Source: Bathymodiolus brooksi
Taxonomy: Eukaryota; Mollusca; Bivalvia; Mytilida; Modiolidae
Assembly: GCA_963680875.1 (NCBI GenBank)
Contig: OY804575.1
Coordinates: 101,611,505-101,675,504 of the forward strand
Length of the DNA: 64,000 bases
Direction of reading: 5' to 3'
In this document: piece after piece, positions 1 to 12,338 of the stretch
Position numbering within the stretch: the stretch's first letter is position 1
Layout: the number at the start of each line of letters is the position of its first letter
Notes under the pieces: generated by a model
What the model was told of the DNA's origin: nothing
The model's database searches: none
Seen by the model: the letters and a program-made list of their open reading frames with translations, nothing else
Made by a program: the position numbers and the translations under genes

Positions 1-741
1 ACGCAGAAAACTATTTCGATATGCGTCAAATGACTGTGTTTGTGAATTTATTTCAGAACCTTGGGAGTGGCTACATGAAGCTTCTTCCCGAGTTTCAGAT
101 AGAATCTATATCTGCAATCGAAAAAAAACCCGAGAAGAAAAAATAAGCTTGTATCTAAGAGCAGATTTGAGCCCGGCACACCGGGCGTGCTCCCCCCCAC
201 CCCACCCACACCACACCACCCCACCCCCACCCCTCGTTTGATAATAGTTTTCTCAATCTTAAGGCAAATATTTGAAGAAAAAAATTGTAGCGCGACTTCC
301 TGTTTGAAAAATTCTAGGGTCGTCCCTGGTATCAGCTTCCTAATTTGTTGACCGATTAATTATAATGGGTTTTTTTTATTCATGGCAGAGTCATGATTTT
401 TGACTCGTCTGACTCGAATGTCATTATGAGGTAACCCACTGTAGACTAGTTTAATTTTACCTGGTGCTGTCCTAGTGTCCGTGGACTCTGTAGTCTTCCT
501 TTTTTTAATTAGTAACTTTTCCATTTCCACTTTCAAACTTTGGCACACGGCAACAAACTATACTAAATTATGTAATATGACGGAGCCAAAAGTTTCCGTA
601 AACGATTTCAATTAACGATGTAGAATATATTTTTATTACAAACTTTGACAAAGGTTTTTATTTCTCGTATTTTAATCAACTTTTATAATATTAATCACAT
701 TAATTTTTTTTCTGCCAAAAAATCTAGCTACGCCACTGAAA
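1..741. other. Non-coding flank, nothing recognised
   Basis: AT-rich sequence with a short C/A-rich low-complexity run near 185-235. I see no convincing coding region, RNA gene or transposon end. The small reading frames are low-complexity or lack family motifs. Homology with the second duplicated segment begins at 742, so this stretch lies outside the duplication. Confidence 0.5.
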
Positions 742-2411
742 ATGCAATTCACTGTAATAATGTCATACCCATGGCCATGGCTTGTGTTATATGTATGATT
801 TATATCGACTCTAAATAAAGCTTTGAATTGAATTGAATTGAATGGCAAAATCCGAAAATGAAAGTAGAATTTAAAGTTGAGTTAAAACATATGAACTCCT
901 GTATATTTACATGATTCATTACTTCCATGTAATGACATATTTGTCAATTTATGAAAAAGTCGGAGTTGTGCAATCTGCCAACTTTATGATTTCACTGCGG
1001 CTTCCGCACTGCAGTCTGCAGTGCAAGACATTCGGGAAGTTAAAAAGAATAAGGGGAGATAACTTTTTTCTGAAATGAAACCGGTGAAGTGTATTATTTA
1101 TCCAGGATGTTTTGTCCGTTGACAAGCTGTTTTGGTTAAGCAGTGTCGTATATGATTCTCAACCAGTTGCTTCTTTTCAAATGTAAAAAAAATGGAAGAA
1201 ATGAGTACGGGATCTCTAAATAAATCTTGCGAGAATAAAAGGTTTACACTAATGTCCTGAAATTTATTTATCTGATGGATTTACTAAATTTGGAAATATA
1301 TTAGATATGAACAATAGAATATTAGACATACATCAAACATGTATGTCTCTGGAAATAATATAGAAATTAAGAGAAAAAAAATATTATGAGTGAACTTTAT
1401 AGACATGACACTTTTATTATTTGGCACATCAGTTTGAAATTTCAAGTGAATTAAATAAAATATTCTTCAAAATTTAAAGAAAGAGAATCATTGAATAATT
1501 GAAACTAAGATGGGAAAAACCGCGGTATTTTTTTTTCTAAATTCACGAATAACTAATCTGCTGTGACAAATTACTAATCTGTTATAATGAAACATTAATC
1601 TGTGATATAAGACACGGATTACGTTAATGCCGCTACTGGTAACAGGGACACTATCACTAGACCCTTTTGTAAACTTGATTGAAGGTTCTCTTTCCTCAGG
1701 CATAGGTGATCTTAGCCGATTTTGGCTATCTTGTTTAGGCCCTTTGGTTTTATTGCTCCCAAAACTTTAGATTATTTGGCTTTCCAATCTTTCGATGTTG
1801 AGCGTACATGATGAAGGTTATTCCAGAAACGCGTCGTGCGCACTAAATTTGATATCTACCTTTTTATTTTTATTTTTATTAACTAAGTCCTCTTTTTTCG
1901 AATCAGCTATTTCTCTATAGAATAATCTGGATGCTTTTATCCGAAATCAAAAGAGTAAGATCAAGTTCAAAACCGAATTAAAATTGTTACGTACAACATA
2001 TGACAAATGGCGATCGGTATTTGATAGAAGAAGTAGAAAAGAAATCTTGTGCAGTTGAAAAAATTCAAGATTACTTGTTAATTGGTCCTCGTAAATATAA
2101 CATTTTTGCAACGCAATTACGTAGTACGTGTTCTTCCTTGCTGTTGTGATATTTTGCAAATTCATCATGTAAATGTGTAGTCCGAGATTCCTCTGCCGTC
2201 CGACGGCTTCTTGTTCGACTTACTGGAGCCGTGAGACGTCAGAGCGGAAAACAGCGGATTTGCCGCTCCAACTCGGGGTCGGCACATTTCCACGTTTCGT
2301 GGCTATCAGATTTTATTTTCTATCCGAAACCCTAATATAAATCGCTTCATCAATCATTTTTCTATTCATTCATAACCATCTTACTCTCAGAAAGTGGTGT
2401 TACACTCGAGT
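742..2411 (+). repeat. Segmental duplication, copy 1, left block
   Basis: This block is nearly identical, in order and orientation, to 44210-45821. The match includes the left end of the long-TIR transposon that begins at 2178 and the host DNA before it. It contains no recognisable gene. Copy 1 carries an extra piece of about 72 bp near 776-846 that copy 2 lacks. The match stops inside the transposon terminal repeat, at the pentamer GAGTA (2407-2411), where copy 2 switches to LINE sequence. Confidence 0.85.
776..846 (+). mobile_element. 5'-truncated LINE tail insertion
   Basis: A piece of about 72 bp ends in AATAAAG followed by a short (TTGAA)n-type tail. This is the look of a LINE 3' end that was truncated soon after reverse transcription began. 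The pentamer ATGGC occurs on both sides (771-775 and 842-846), consistent with a target duplication. The paralogous site near 44240 lacks it. The clade cannot be told from so little sequence. Confidence 0.55.
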
Positions 2412-2514
2412 ACAGCACGATTTTTACATAGACCCTATCATTTCGCCATGTCAGTTTATTTTTCAGCCATTAAACGTGATCTCGCGAAACTAACTGAATG
2501 ATGACAGCAACGCA

Positions 2515-2725
2515 TTGCATGATGATAGCTACTTAATGCAGCGCGCCAAATTATTTGCATACGTAAACAACAACATTTATGATATAAAACGTATTCTGCA
2601 GGACAAACAGTTCCATCTACAGCTCAGATCAGAGCAGAAGGAAATAATACAAAATGTGTTGGAAAGAAAAGATTCAATGACAGTGTTACCCACGGGCTTC
2701 GGAAAAAGTATGTGTTACTCCATTG
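2515..2725 (+). pseudogene. RecQ-type helicase N-terminal fragment
   Basis: About 70 codons read as the start of a superfamily-2 RecQ-like DNA helicase. A Q-motif-like stretch (RSEQKEIIQNVL) is followed by Walker A (LPTGFGKS) and MCY. RecQ helicases unwind DNA 3'-5' using ATP, but only motifs 0 and I remain here, so no activity is expected. Just after MCY the sequence changes abruptly to reverse-transcriptase sequence in another frame. The copy at 18561-19681 has the same helicase piece followed by unrelated sequence. It was probably inherited from a larger helicase-encoding relative or captured from a host gene. Confidence 0.7.
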
Positions 2726-3254
2726 GAAGATTCATGAGGCTAGAGCCTTTAATTTCACATACAGGTATATTGATGACGTTTTATCTATCAATAATTCTAG
2801 ATTTGCAGAATTTCTTCCATTGATATATCCTCCAGAGCTGGAAGTTAAAGAGACCACAGATACAGCTTCGTCCGCATCATTTTTGGACTTATACCTCGAA
2901 TTTGACGACAGTGGTCAACTCAGTACTAAAATTTATGATAAACGGGACGACTTCAATTTTAAAATCATAAATTTTCCAAACATGTGCAGCAATATACCAG
3001 CTTCTCCTGCATATGGTGTTTACATCTCGCAATTGATTCGCTATGCAAGGGCCAGTAGCAATTATTCTGATTTCCTGAAACGTCATCTTCATCTGAGAAA
3101 CAGGCTACTGGACCAGGGCTATAAAAAGATTCGCCTTATTCGATCTCTTAAAAAGTTTATATTCCGATACCAAGATCTTGTCGAAATATATTCCGTCTCT
3201 GCAGAAACGATTATAAGCGATGCATTTTCATATAGTGAAAATGTAAAAAGATAA
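2726..3254 (+). pseudogene. Reverse transcriptase C-terminal fragment (YIDD)
   Basis: The frame 2712-3254 carries an RT catalytic box (RYIDDV) about 25 residues in, then a SASFLDLYLEF block, a DKRDDFNF block and an ICSNIPASPAYGVYISQLIRY-like thumb region, ending in TAA. This layout matches an RT family widespread in bivalves and cnidarians, which I think is Penelope-like, but the clade is uncertain. The N-terminal fingers and palm, and any endonuclease, are absent. The following 370 bp resemble a 3' untranslated region of the same retroelement family. The fragment is joined to helicase sequence upstream and lies wholly between the transposon TIRs. Confidence 0.65.
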
Positions 3255-3690
3255 AGAAGTCAAGAAAAATGTCAAGGATATTTTTTTTATCAATGTGTGA
3301 CGTAAAAATATTTTTGACATTTACGTCACCGAATATGGTACTGCTTTGACAACTATTTTACCTATTTTGTTCCTGTATTTAAATACTGTTATAGTGACAG
3401 CCGGAACCTTTGAACCGTAATGAGAGCGGGAGGTTTGGCGCTTTAAAATCTGATTCAACCCACCATTTCTTTAGAAATGCCTGTACCAAGTCAGGGTCAT
3501 TACGGTTTTCACAGTTTTCCGGTTGTTGACTGATTTTGTCTGTTTATATAATTATGAGTTTTGACTTTCCCTTTGTAAGATTGTTCGGAGTTCGGTAATT
3601 TTGTTATTACCCTTATTTACGCCCCCCCCTCTCATTTTGGACAAGGTAAGATCATAAATGCAAATCATCTCCCATGATACACTGCGGTAA
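3255..3690 (+). other. Probable 3' UTR of the RT fragment
   Basis: This non-coding stretch follows the RT stop codon and runs to the start of the right TIR. Its composition and position suggest the 3' untranslated region of the captured retroelement. The assignment rests on general resemblance to repeats next to this RT family in mussels, not on an alignment. Confidence 0.4.
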
Positions 3691-4022
3691 TCGTAGTTTT
3701 CTCGAAGTCACGTGACAAATGGTTGAAAAATAAACTGACCTGGCGAAATGATAGGGTCTATGTGAAAATCGTGCTGTACTCCAGTGTTACACCACTTTTT
3801 GAGGGTAAGATGGTTATGAATGAATAGAAAAATGATTGGTGAAACGATTTATATTAGGGTTTCGGATAGAAAATAAAATCCGATAGCCACGAAACGTGGA
3901 AATGTGCCGACTTCGAGTTGGAGCGGCAAATCCGCTGTTTTCCTTGTAGAGAGTGCTCTGACGTCCCACGGCTCCAGCAAGTCGAACAAAAAGCCGTCGG
4001 ACGGCAGAGGAATCTCGGACTA

Positions 4023-4631
4023 GTAAATGTGGTGCACTTCGGTGTGAGAACGACCATCATTTCTTTCCCGTTGATCCAGAGTCAAATAAAGGAATTACTA
4101 TCAACAGCTTATTTTCACGGGGCATTGGTCAGTCATGTTACAGTGTGTCCTCGTAAATCGATAATCATCGATACCGAAAAAGTGTAAATTAATAATGTTG
4201 TCAAGATGTTACAACAGTCAGCACGGACTACTAGATGAGCATGGACTTTGAGCATGAGCATTGTTAGTTTGGAGTCGACAGGAGGCTCTTGAAAATATCC
4301 TAGGATTCAGAGCCATTACTTATATTGTACTATACTCACAAAATGAGGTGATGTTTGGTACAAGGGTGATATTAGATTCGTCAAGAAATACACATATTAA
4401 TTAATTATATATATATATATATGGTTGATCCTTAAGTGATTACTAAAATGTTATTACTGTTCAATCATGCAAACAAAATATTGCATTTCATTACAAATTT
4501 TCATGCAAAAATTATCATCTCAAATCGCTAAAATGCGCTAACTTTCGGTAGATACGCACGCTCCCTGAACCCCCCCCCCCCCTTAATTCAGCGCCCCACA
4601 GATCGTTCGTCGCTCGTTATACCTTGTGCAT
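4023..4631. other. Non-coding, low-complexity patches
   Basis: Holds an (AT)n microsatellite near 4405-4422 and a poly-C run near 4570-4582. No gene or transposon end was recognised. Confidence 0.5.
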
Positions 4632-4862
4632 ACACTTCTTGTAAGAAGAGTTTGAAGATACCAAAGGGTTAATCAGAATCCATAAATCGGAGAAGGTATA
4701 AGACAACACAATAGCCAAAAGAAAAATGGAAAAGGACAAACAACGATCTGCAAAAAAATACACATAAAACTAAAGATCGAGTAACAGGAACATCACTAAA
4801 AACTGAGGGTGAATTAAGTCAGGTGCTCCGGAAGGGTTGGCTGTTCCCTCGCTACGCCACTG
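4632..4862 (-). repeat. Dispersed bivalve repeat (35-bp donor family)
   Basis: The reverse complement carries a GGTGCTCCGGAAGG-like end and a segment reading gattctgat...ctttggtatc. The same family occurs at 27640-27830, 32500-32690 (minus), 51050-51250 and 63395-63610 (minus), with relatives near 23566 and 47391. The gattctgat...ttggtatc segment is the unit amplified into the 35-bp arrays. No coding capacity is seen. It is probably a short non-autonomous element. Confidence 0.6.
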
Positions 4863-4939
4863 TGTGTGTGCTCAGTATTTTTGTCATCATCGTGCAATAT
4901 TATATACGAGCAAATTATTTTCTTTACCTACTATCGATA

Positions 4940-5400
4940 CTTGATAATAATTGAATCGTCACGAAATGAGCTCACATCATACAGGGGTTTCAAAGTTTTT
5001 CATAACAGGAGGTACTTCTTAAATTTTAGGAGGTACCTAAAAAATTAGGCCGGGGGTCTGGGACCCACCTGAGGGCCGTAAGGGGTTCAGAGAGCTTTGC
5101 CCCCGGAAGCTCTTGAAATGAAATCTAGCATTTTGTGGACCAAAAAATGTACTTCAGAGACTGCAAAACATTACCAGGCTCAAGCTAGCGACCAATTTCT
5201 AGCGACTAATAAGCTAGCGACCAATAAGGCGATATGTCTCAAAACCAAAAAAAGAAATAAGAGCAAAATGTACTTTTAAAAAAAAGATTTCTAGCGACCA
5301 ATAATAAATATATTTCTGTAATTGCACATTCAACACTTTGAATCGACATCCGGGCATACAGGAAATATTTCTAGACCCCCCCCCCCCCCCCTCCACAATA
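4940..5400. mobile_element. hAT-like fragment with CTAGCGACCAAT repeats
   Basis: Contains ATTAGGCCGGGGGT and a CCCCCGGAAGCTCTTG-type motif also found in the hAT-like insertions at 23722-25112 and 40678-41790. This suggests a decayed end of the same hAT family. Between 5180 and 5300 the short unit CTAGCGACCAAT is repeated about four times. A poly-C run follows near 5378. No transposase frame or clean terminal repeat was found. Confidence 0.4.
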
Positions 5401-5908
5401 CAAAGTTGACATTTGACACACTACAGTGGAAATAAGTCGCAGAATCTCACACAGACACTCATGTGAGTAAAAGACAATACATTTTATGTTCTATTTCCCA
5501 TGTTCACCCGTACACAAAATATGTCTTCTCTTTACTGAGCTTAATAACGAAGACAAACATATATTTAGGGATAGCGAGCTTAGAAAACAGTCGGCCAACT
5601 TTAAACAAACACAGCGTAAGCACATAATATACTTTCATGTAAACCGGTATATAATTTGGATTTGCCAGCGCTTTGTCAAACAAAATAAAGTCCTAATATT
5701 CCCCGTTCACATGAAGACGTCTCATCAATCTACAAAAAATGTAAATATAGATCATCAGAAAAATATTGCAATACGTATTATCAAAATAAACAAAATATAA
5801 ACCCTGCATGTGCGTAAAACATTTATTTAATAAATAGTATTATTTTGTTTTATCTATTTATTTTTAAATTGTGTATTTAAAGGTGTCAAACAACTAATTT
5901 AATTCACC
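5401..5908. other. AT-rich spacer before satellite
   Basis: AT-rich DNA between the hAT-like fragment and the satellite. A 104-codon open frame on the plus strand (5486-5800) has no recognisable motif and biased AT-driven composition. I do not call it a gene. Confidence 0.45.
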
Positions 5909-8900
5909 AATGCACTTAAGTCAGGTAAAGGCCCAGGCAATACTTTTGATTTAAACCCCAAGTGGCAGTAGGATCCCCCCCAAATCCAAATATCAAAGTT
6001 GATATTAGACACCCTGCTGTGGGCTTGAGGTGCATTATCCCATTATCCCACCTAGACACTTAATTTAAGTCAGTTAAAGGCCCGGGCAATACCTTCGACA
6101 TAAACCCCGAGTGGCAAAGAACTTTGCCGTCCTTCGGTAATTTGTCATGGAATATGTATAGGGTCCCCCCCCCCCCCCAAATCCAAATATCAAGGTTGAT
6201 GTTTGACATCCTGCTGTGGGCTTGATGTGCATTATCCCACCTAGGCACTTAAGTCAGTTAAAGGCCCGAGCAATACCTTTGACTTAAACCCTAAGTAGAA
6301 AAGAACTTTGCCGTCCTTGATATATTTTTCATGAGATATTTATAGAGACCCCCCCCCCCTCCACAATTTGTTTTCAAATATCAAAGTTGATATTTGACAC
6401 CCTGCTGTGGGCTTGAGGTGCATTATCCCACCTAGGCACTTAAGTCAGTTAAAGACCCGGGCAATACCTTTAACTTAAGCCTAAAGTGGGCAAGAACTTT
6501 GCCGTCCTTGATATATTTTTCATGGGATATTTATAGAGATCCCCCTCCACAATTTGTTTTCAAATATCAAAATTGATCTTTGACACCCTGCTGTGGGCTT
6601 GAAGTGCATTATCCCACCTAGGCACTTAAGTCAGATAAAGGCCCAGGCAATACTTTTGATTTAAACCCCAAGTGGCAGTAGGATCCCCCCCAAATCCAAA
6701 TATCAAAGTTGATATTTGACACCCTGCTGTGGGCTTGAGGTGCATTATCCCATTATCCCACCTAGACACTTAACTTAAGTCAGTTAAAGGCCCGGGCAAT
6801 ACCTTCGACATAAACCCCGAGTGGCAAAGAACTTTGCCGTCCTTCGGTAATTTGTCATGGAATATGTATAGGGTCCCCCCCCTCCCAATCCAAATATCAA
6901 GGTTGATGTTTGACATCCTGCTGTGGGCTTGAGGTGCATTATCCCACCTAGGCACTTAAGTCAGTTAAAGGCCCGAGCAATACCTTTGACCTAAACCCTA
7001 AGTAGAAAAGAACTTTGCCGTCCTTGATATATTTTTCATGAGATATTTATAGAGACCCCCCCCCCTCCACAATTTGTTTTCAAATATCAAAGTTGATATT
7101 TGACACCCTGCTGTGGGCTTGAGGTGCATTATCCCACCTAGGCACTTAAGTCAGTTAAAGACCCGGGCAATACCTTTAACTTAATCCCAATGTGGGCAAG
7201 AACTTTGCCGTCCTTGATATATTTTTCATGGGATATTTATAGAGATCCCCCTCCACAATTTGTTTTCAAATATCAAAATTGATCTTTGACACCCTGCTGT
7301 GGGCTTGAAGTGCATTATCCCACCTAGGCACTTAAGTCAGATAAAGAGCCGGGCAAAACTTTTAACTTAGCCCAAAGTGGGCAAGAACTTTGCCGTCCTT
7401 GATATATTTTTTATGGGATATTCATAGAGACCCCCCCTCCACAATTTTTTTTCAAATATCAAAGTTGATATTTGACACCCTGCTGTGGGATTGAGGTGCA
7501 TTATCCCACCTAGGCACTAAAGTCAGATAAAGACCCGGGCAATACCATTAACTTAGCTAAAAGTGGACAAGAACTTTGCCGTCCTTCATATATTTTTATG
7601 GGATATTCATAGAGACCCCCCTCCACAATATTTTTTCAAATATCAAAATTGATATTTGACACCCTGCTGTGGGCCTGAGGTGCATTATCCCACCTAGGCA
7701 CTTAAGTCAGTTAAAGTCCCGGGCAATACCTTTAACTTAGTCAAAAGTGGGCAAGAACTTTGCCGTCCTTGACATATTTTTTATGGGATAATAATAGAGA
7801 CCCCCCTCCACAATATTTTTTCTAATATCAAAGTTGGTATTTGACACCCTGCTGTGGGCTTGAGGTGCATTATCCCACCTAGGCACTTAGTCGTCAGTTA
7901 AAAACCCGGGCAATACCTTTAACTTAAGCCCAAAGTGGGCAAGAACTTTGCCGTCCTTGATATATTTTTTATGGGATATTCATAGAGACCCCCCTCCACA
8001 ATTGTTTTTCAAATATCAAAGTTGATATTTGACACCCTGCTGTGGGCTTGAGGTGCATTATCCCACCTAGGCACTTAAGTCAGTTAAAGACCCGGGCAAT
8101 ACCTTTAAGTTAATCCCAAAATGGGCAAGAACTTTGCCGTCCTTGATATATTTTTCATGGGATATTCATAGAGACCCCCCTCCACAATATTTTTTCAAAT
8201 ATCAAAATTGATATTTGACACCCTGCTGTGGGCTTGAGGTGCATTATGCCACCTAGGCACATAAGTCAGTTAAAGAGCCGGGCAATACTTTTAACTTAAT
8301 CCCAAAGTAGGCAAGAACTTTGCCGTCCTTGATATATTTTTATGGGATATTCATAGAGACCCCCCTCCACAATATTTTTTCAAATATCAAAATTGATATT
8401 TGACACCCTGCTGTGGGCCTGAGGTGCATTATCCCACATAGGCACTTAAGTCAGTTAAAGTCCCGTGCAATACCTTTAACTTAGTCAAAAGTGGGCAAGA
8501 ACTTTGCCGTCCTTGACTTATTTTTTATGGGATGATTATAGAGACCCCCCCCCCCCCACAATATTTTTCCTAATATCAAAGTTGGTATTTGACACCCTGC
8601 TGTGGGCTTGAGGTGCATTATCCCACCTAGGCACTTAGTCGTCAGTTAAAGACCCGGGCAATACCTTTAACTTAAGCCCAAAGTGGGCAAGAACTTTGCC
8701 GTCCTTGATATATTTTTCATGGGATATTTATAGAGATCCCCCCTCCACAATATTTTTTCAAATATCAAAATTGATCTTTGACACCCTGCTGTGGGCTTGA
8801 GGTGCATTATCCCACCTAGGCACTTAAGTCAGTTAAAGACCCGGGCAATACATTTAACTTAGCCAAAAGTGGGCAAGAACTTTGCCGTCCTTGACATATT

Positions 8901-11900
8901 TTTATTGGATATTTATAGAGACCCCCCTCCAAAATTTGTTTTCAAATATCAAAGTTGATATTTGACACCCTGCTGTGGGCTTGAGGTGCATTATCCCACC
9001 TAGGCCCTTAAGTCAGTTAAAGTCCCGGGCAATACCTTTAACTTAGCTAAAAGTGGACAAGAACTTTGCCGTCCTTGATATATTTTTATGGGATATTCAT
9101 AGAGACCCCCCTCCACAATATTTTTTCAAATATCAAAATTGATATTTGACACCCTGCTGTGGGCTTGAGGTGCATTATCCCACCTAGGCACTTAAGTCAG
9201 TTAAAGTCCCGGGCAATACCTTTAACTTAGTAAAAAGTGGGCAAGAATCTTGCCGTCCTTGACATATTTTTTATGGGATAATTATAGAGACCCCCCTCCA
9301 CAATATTTTTTCAAATATCAAAGTTGGTATTTGACACCCTGCTGTGGGCTTGAGGTGCATTATCCCACCTAGGCACTTAAGTCAGTTAAAGACCCGGGCA
9401 ATACCTTTAACTTAATCCCAAAGTAGGCAAGAACTTTGCCGTCCTTGATATATTTTTATGGGATATTTATAGAGACCCCCCTCCACAATTTGTTTACAAA
9501 TATCAAAGTTGATATTTGACACCCTGCTGTGGGCTTGAGGTGCATTATCCCACCTAGGCACTTAAGTCAGTTAAAGACCAGGGCAATACCTTTAACTTAG
9601 CTAAAAGTGGACAAGAACTTTGCCGTCCTTGATATATTTTTATGGGATATTCATAGAGACCCCCCTCCACAATATTTTTTCAAATATCAAAATTGATATT
9701 TGACACCATGCTGTGGGCTTGAGGTGCATTATCCCACCTAGGCACTTAAGTCAGTTAAAGTCCCGGGCAATACCTTTAACTTAGTAAAAAGTGGGCAAGA
9801 ATTTTGCCGTCCTTGACATATTTTTTATGGGATAATTAGAGACCCCCCTCCACAATATTTTTTCAAATATCAAAGTTGGTATTTGACACCCTGCTGTGGG
9901 CTTGAGGTGCATTATCCCACCTAGGCACTTAAGTCAGTTAAAGACCCGGGCAATACCTTTAACTTAAGCCCAAAGTGGGCAAGAACTTTGCCGTCCTTGA
10001 TATATTTTTCATGGGATATTTATAGAGATCCCCCCTCCACAATTTTTTTTCAAATATCAAAATTGATCTTTGACACCCTGCTGTGGGCTTGAGGTGCATT
10101 ATCCCATCTAGGCACTTAAGTCAGTTAAAGAACCGGACAATACCTTTAACTTAGCCCAAAGTGGGCAAGAACTTTGCCGTCCTTGATATATTTTTTATGG
10201 GATATTCATAGAGACTCCCTCTCCACAATTTTTTTCTAATATCAAAATTGATATTTGACACCCTGCTGTGGGCTTGAGGTGCATTATCCCACCTAGGCAC
10301 TTAAGTCAGTTAAAGACCCGGGCAAAACCTTTAACTTAGCCAAAAGTGGGCAAGAACTTTGCCGTCCTTGACATATATTTATTGGATATTTATAGAGACC
10401 CCCCTCCACAATATATTTTCAAATATCAAAATTGATATTTGACACCCTGCTGTGGGCTTGAGGTGCATTATCACACCTAGGCACTTAAGTCAGTTAAAGA
10501 CCCGGGCAATACCTTTAACCTAGCCAAAAGTGAGCAAGAACTTTGCCGTCCTTGACATATTTTTATTGGATATTTATAGAGACCCCCCTCCACAATTTGT
10601 TTTCAAATATCAAAGTTGATATTTGACACCCTGCTGTGGGCTTGAGGTGCATTATCCCACCTAGGCACTTAAGTCAGTTAAAGACCCGGGCAATACCTTT
10701 AACTTAGCTTAAAGTGGGCAAGAACATTGCCGTCCTTGATATATTGTTATGGGATATTCATAGAGACCCCCTCCACAATATTTTTTCAAATATCAAAATT
10801 GATATTTGACACCCTGCTGTGGGCTTGAGGTGCATTATCCCACCTAGGCACTTAAGTCAGTTAAAGAGCCGGGCAATACCTTTAACTTAATCCCAAAGTA
10901 GGCAAGAACTTTGCCGTCCTTGATATATTGTTATGGGATATTCATAGAGACCCCCTCCACAATATTTTTTCAAATATCAAAGTTGATATTTGACACCCTG
11001 CTGTGGGCTTGAGGTGCATTATCCCACCTAGGCACTTAAGTCAGTTAAAGTTCCTGGTAATACCTTTAACTTAGTCAAAAGTGGGCAAGAACTTTGCCGT
11101 CCTTGACATTTTTTTTATGGGATAATTATAGAGACCCCCCTCCACAATATTTTTTCAAATATCAAAGTTGGTATTTGACACCCTGCTGTGGGCTTGAGGT
11201 GCATTATCCCACCTAGGCACTTAAGTCAGTTAAAGAGCCGGGCAATACCTTTAACTTAATCCCAAAGTAGGCAAGAACTTTGCCGTCCTTGATATATTGT
11301 TATGGGATATTCATAGAGACCCCCTCCACAATATTTTTTCAAATATCAAAATTGATATTTGACACCCTGCTGTGGGCTTGAGGTGCATTATCCCACCTAG
11401 GCACTTATGTCAGTTAAAGTCCCGGGCAATACCTTTAACTTAGTCAAAAGTGGGCAAGAACTTTGCCGTCCTTGACATTTTTTTTATGGGATAATTATAG
11501 AGACCCCCCTCCACAATATTTTTTCAAATATCAAAGTTGGTATTTGACACCCTGCTGTGGGCTTGAGGTGCATTATCCCACCTAGGCACTTAAGTCAGTT
11601 AAAGACCCGGGCAATACCTTTAAGTTAATCCCAAAATGGGCAAGAACTTTGCCGTCCTTGATATATTTTTCATGGGATATTTATAGAGATCCCCCCTCCA
11701 CAATTTTTTTTCAAATATCAAAATTGATCTTTGACACCCTGCTGTGGGCTTGAGGTGCATTATCCCACCTAGGCACTTAAGTCAGTTAAAGAGCCGGACA
11801 ATACCTTTAATTTAATCCCAAAGTGGGCAAGAACTTTGCCGTCCTTGAAATATTTTTTATGGGATAATTATAGAGACCCCCCTCCACAATTTGTTTTCAA

Positions 11901-12273
11901 ATATCAAAGTTGGTATTTGACACCCTGCTGTGGGCTTGAGGTGCATTTTCCTACCTAGGCACTTAAGTCAGTTAAAGACCCGGGCAATATACCTTTAACT
12001 TAGTCAAAAGTGGGCAAGAACTTTGCCGTCCTTGACATATTTTTTATGGGATATTAATAGAGACCCCCCTCCACAATTTGTTTTCAAATATCAAAATTGA
12101 TCTTTGACACCCTGCTGTGGGCCTGAGGTGCATTATCTCACCTAGGCACTTAAGTCAGTTAAAGTTCCGGGCAATACCTTTAACTTAGCCAAAAGTGGGC
12201 AAGAACTTTGCCGTCCTTGATATATTATTCATGGGTTATTTATAGGGTGTCCCCCCCAAATCCAAATATCAAA
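5909..12273 (+). repeat. Satellite array, ~185-bp monomer, about 35 copies
   Basis: A monomer of 181-193 bp is repeated head to tail about 35 times. The most conserved block includes CACCCTGCTGTGGGCTTGAG, CATTATCCCACCTAGGCAC and ACTTTGCCGTCCTTGA. A C-rich run next to CCTCCACAAT and an AT-rich part vary most. Each monomer contains TCAAATATCAA and its inverted copy TTGATATTTGA two bases apart, making a 24-bp dyad. Higher-order structure is visible: a four-monomer block repeats with a 710-bp period (5941 versus 6651). Shorter blocks recur at about 549 bp (9060 versus 9608) and 368 bp (10863 versus 11231). The array is absent from duplication copy 2. I cannot match it to a named bivalve satellite. 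Confidence 0.95.
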
Positions 12274-12338
12274 GTAGTATATCGGGATAGCTCAAGGCAT
12301 AGTTCAGGGGAGCAAAGGGGAGCGGGCCATTACGTATG

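Larger units (their letters stand above)
2178..4022. mobile_element. Long-TIR DNA transposon with helicase fragment, copy 1
   Basis: Inverted repeats of about 320-330 bp (2178 to about 2510 and about 3700 to 4022) start with TAGTCCGAGATTCCTCTG and flank 1.2 kb of interior. The 9-bp direct repeat GTAAATGTG sits immediately outside both ends (2169-2177 and 4023-4031). A 9-bp target duplication with TIRs of several hundred bases fits Mutator-like (MULE) elements best, although no MULE transposase is present. The interior holds a RecQ-type helicase N-terminal fragment fused to a reverse-transcriptase C-terminal fragment. Related copies lie at 18561-19681 and, truncated, at 45568-45821. The element is probably non-autonomous. 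Confidence 0.8.

Noticed and set aside
1488..1703. Minus-strand frame shared with 44873-45085
   Set aside because: Present in both copies only because of the duplication; the two differ by frame-disturbing changes and show no motif.
5486..5800. 104-codon plus-strand frame
   Set aside because: AT-driven composition, no motif, no neighbouring gene signals.
6060..6955. Two similar minus-strand frames of 61-62 codons
   Set aside because: They are the same satellite block repeated with a 710-bp period; other monomers have stops.
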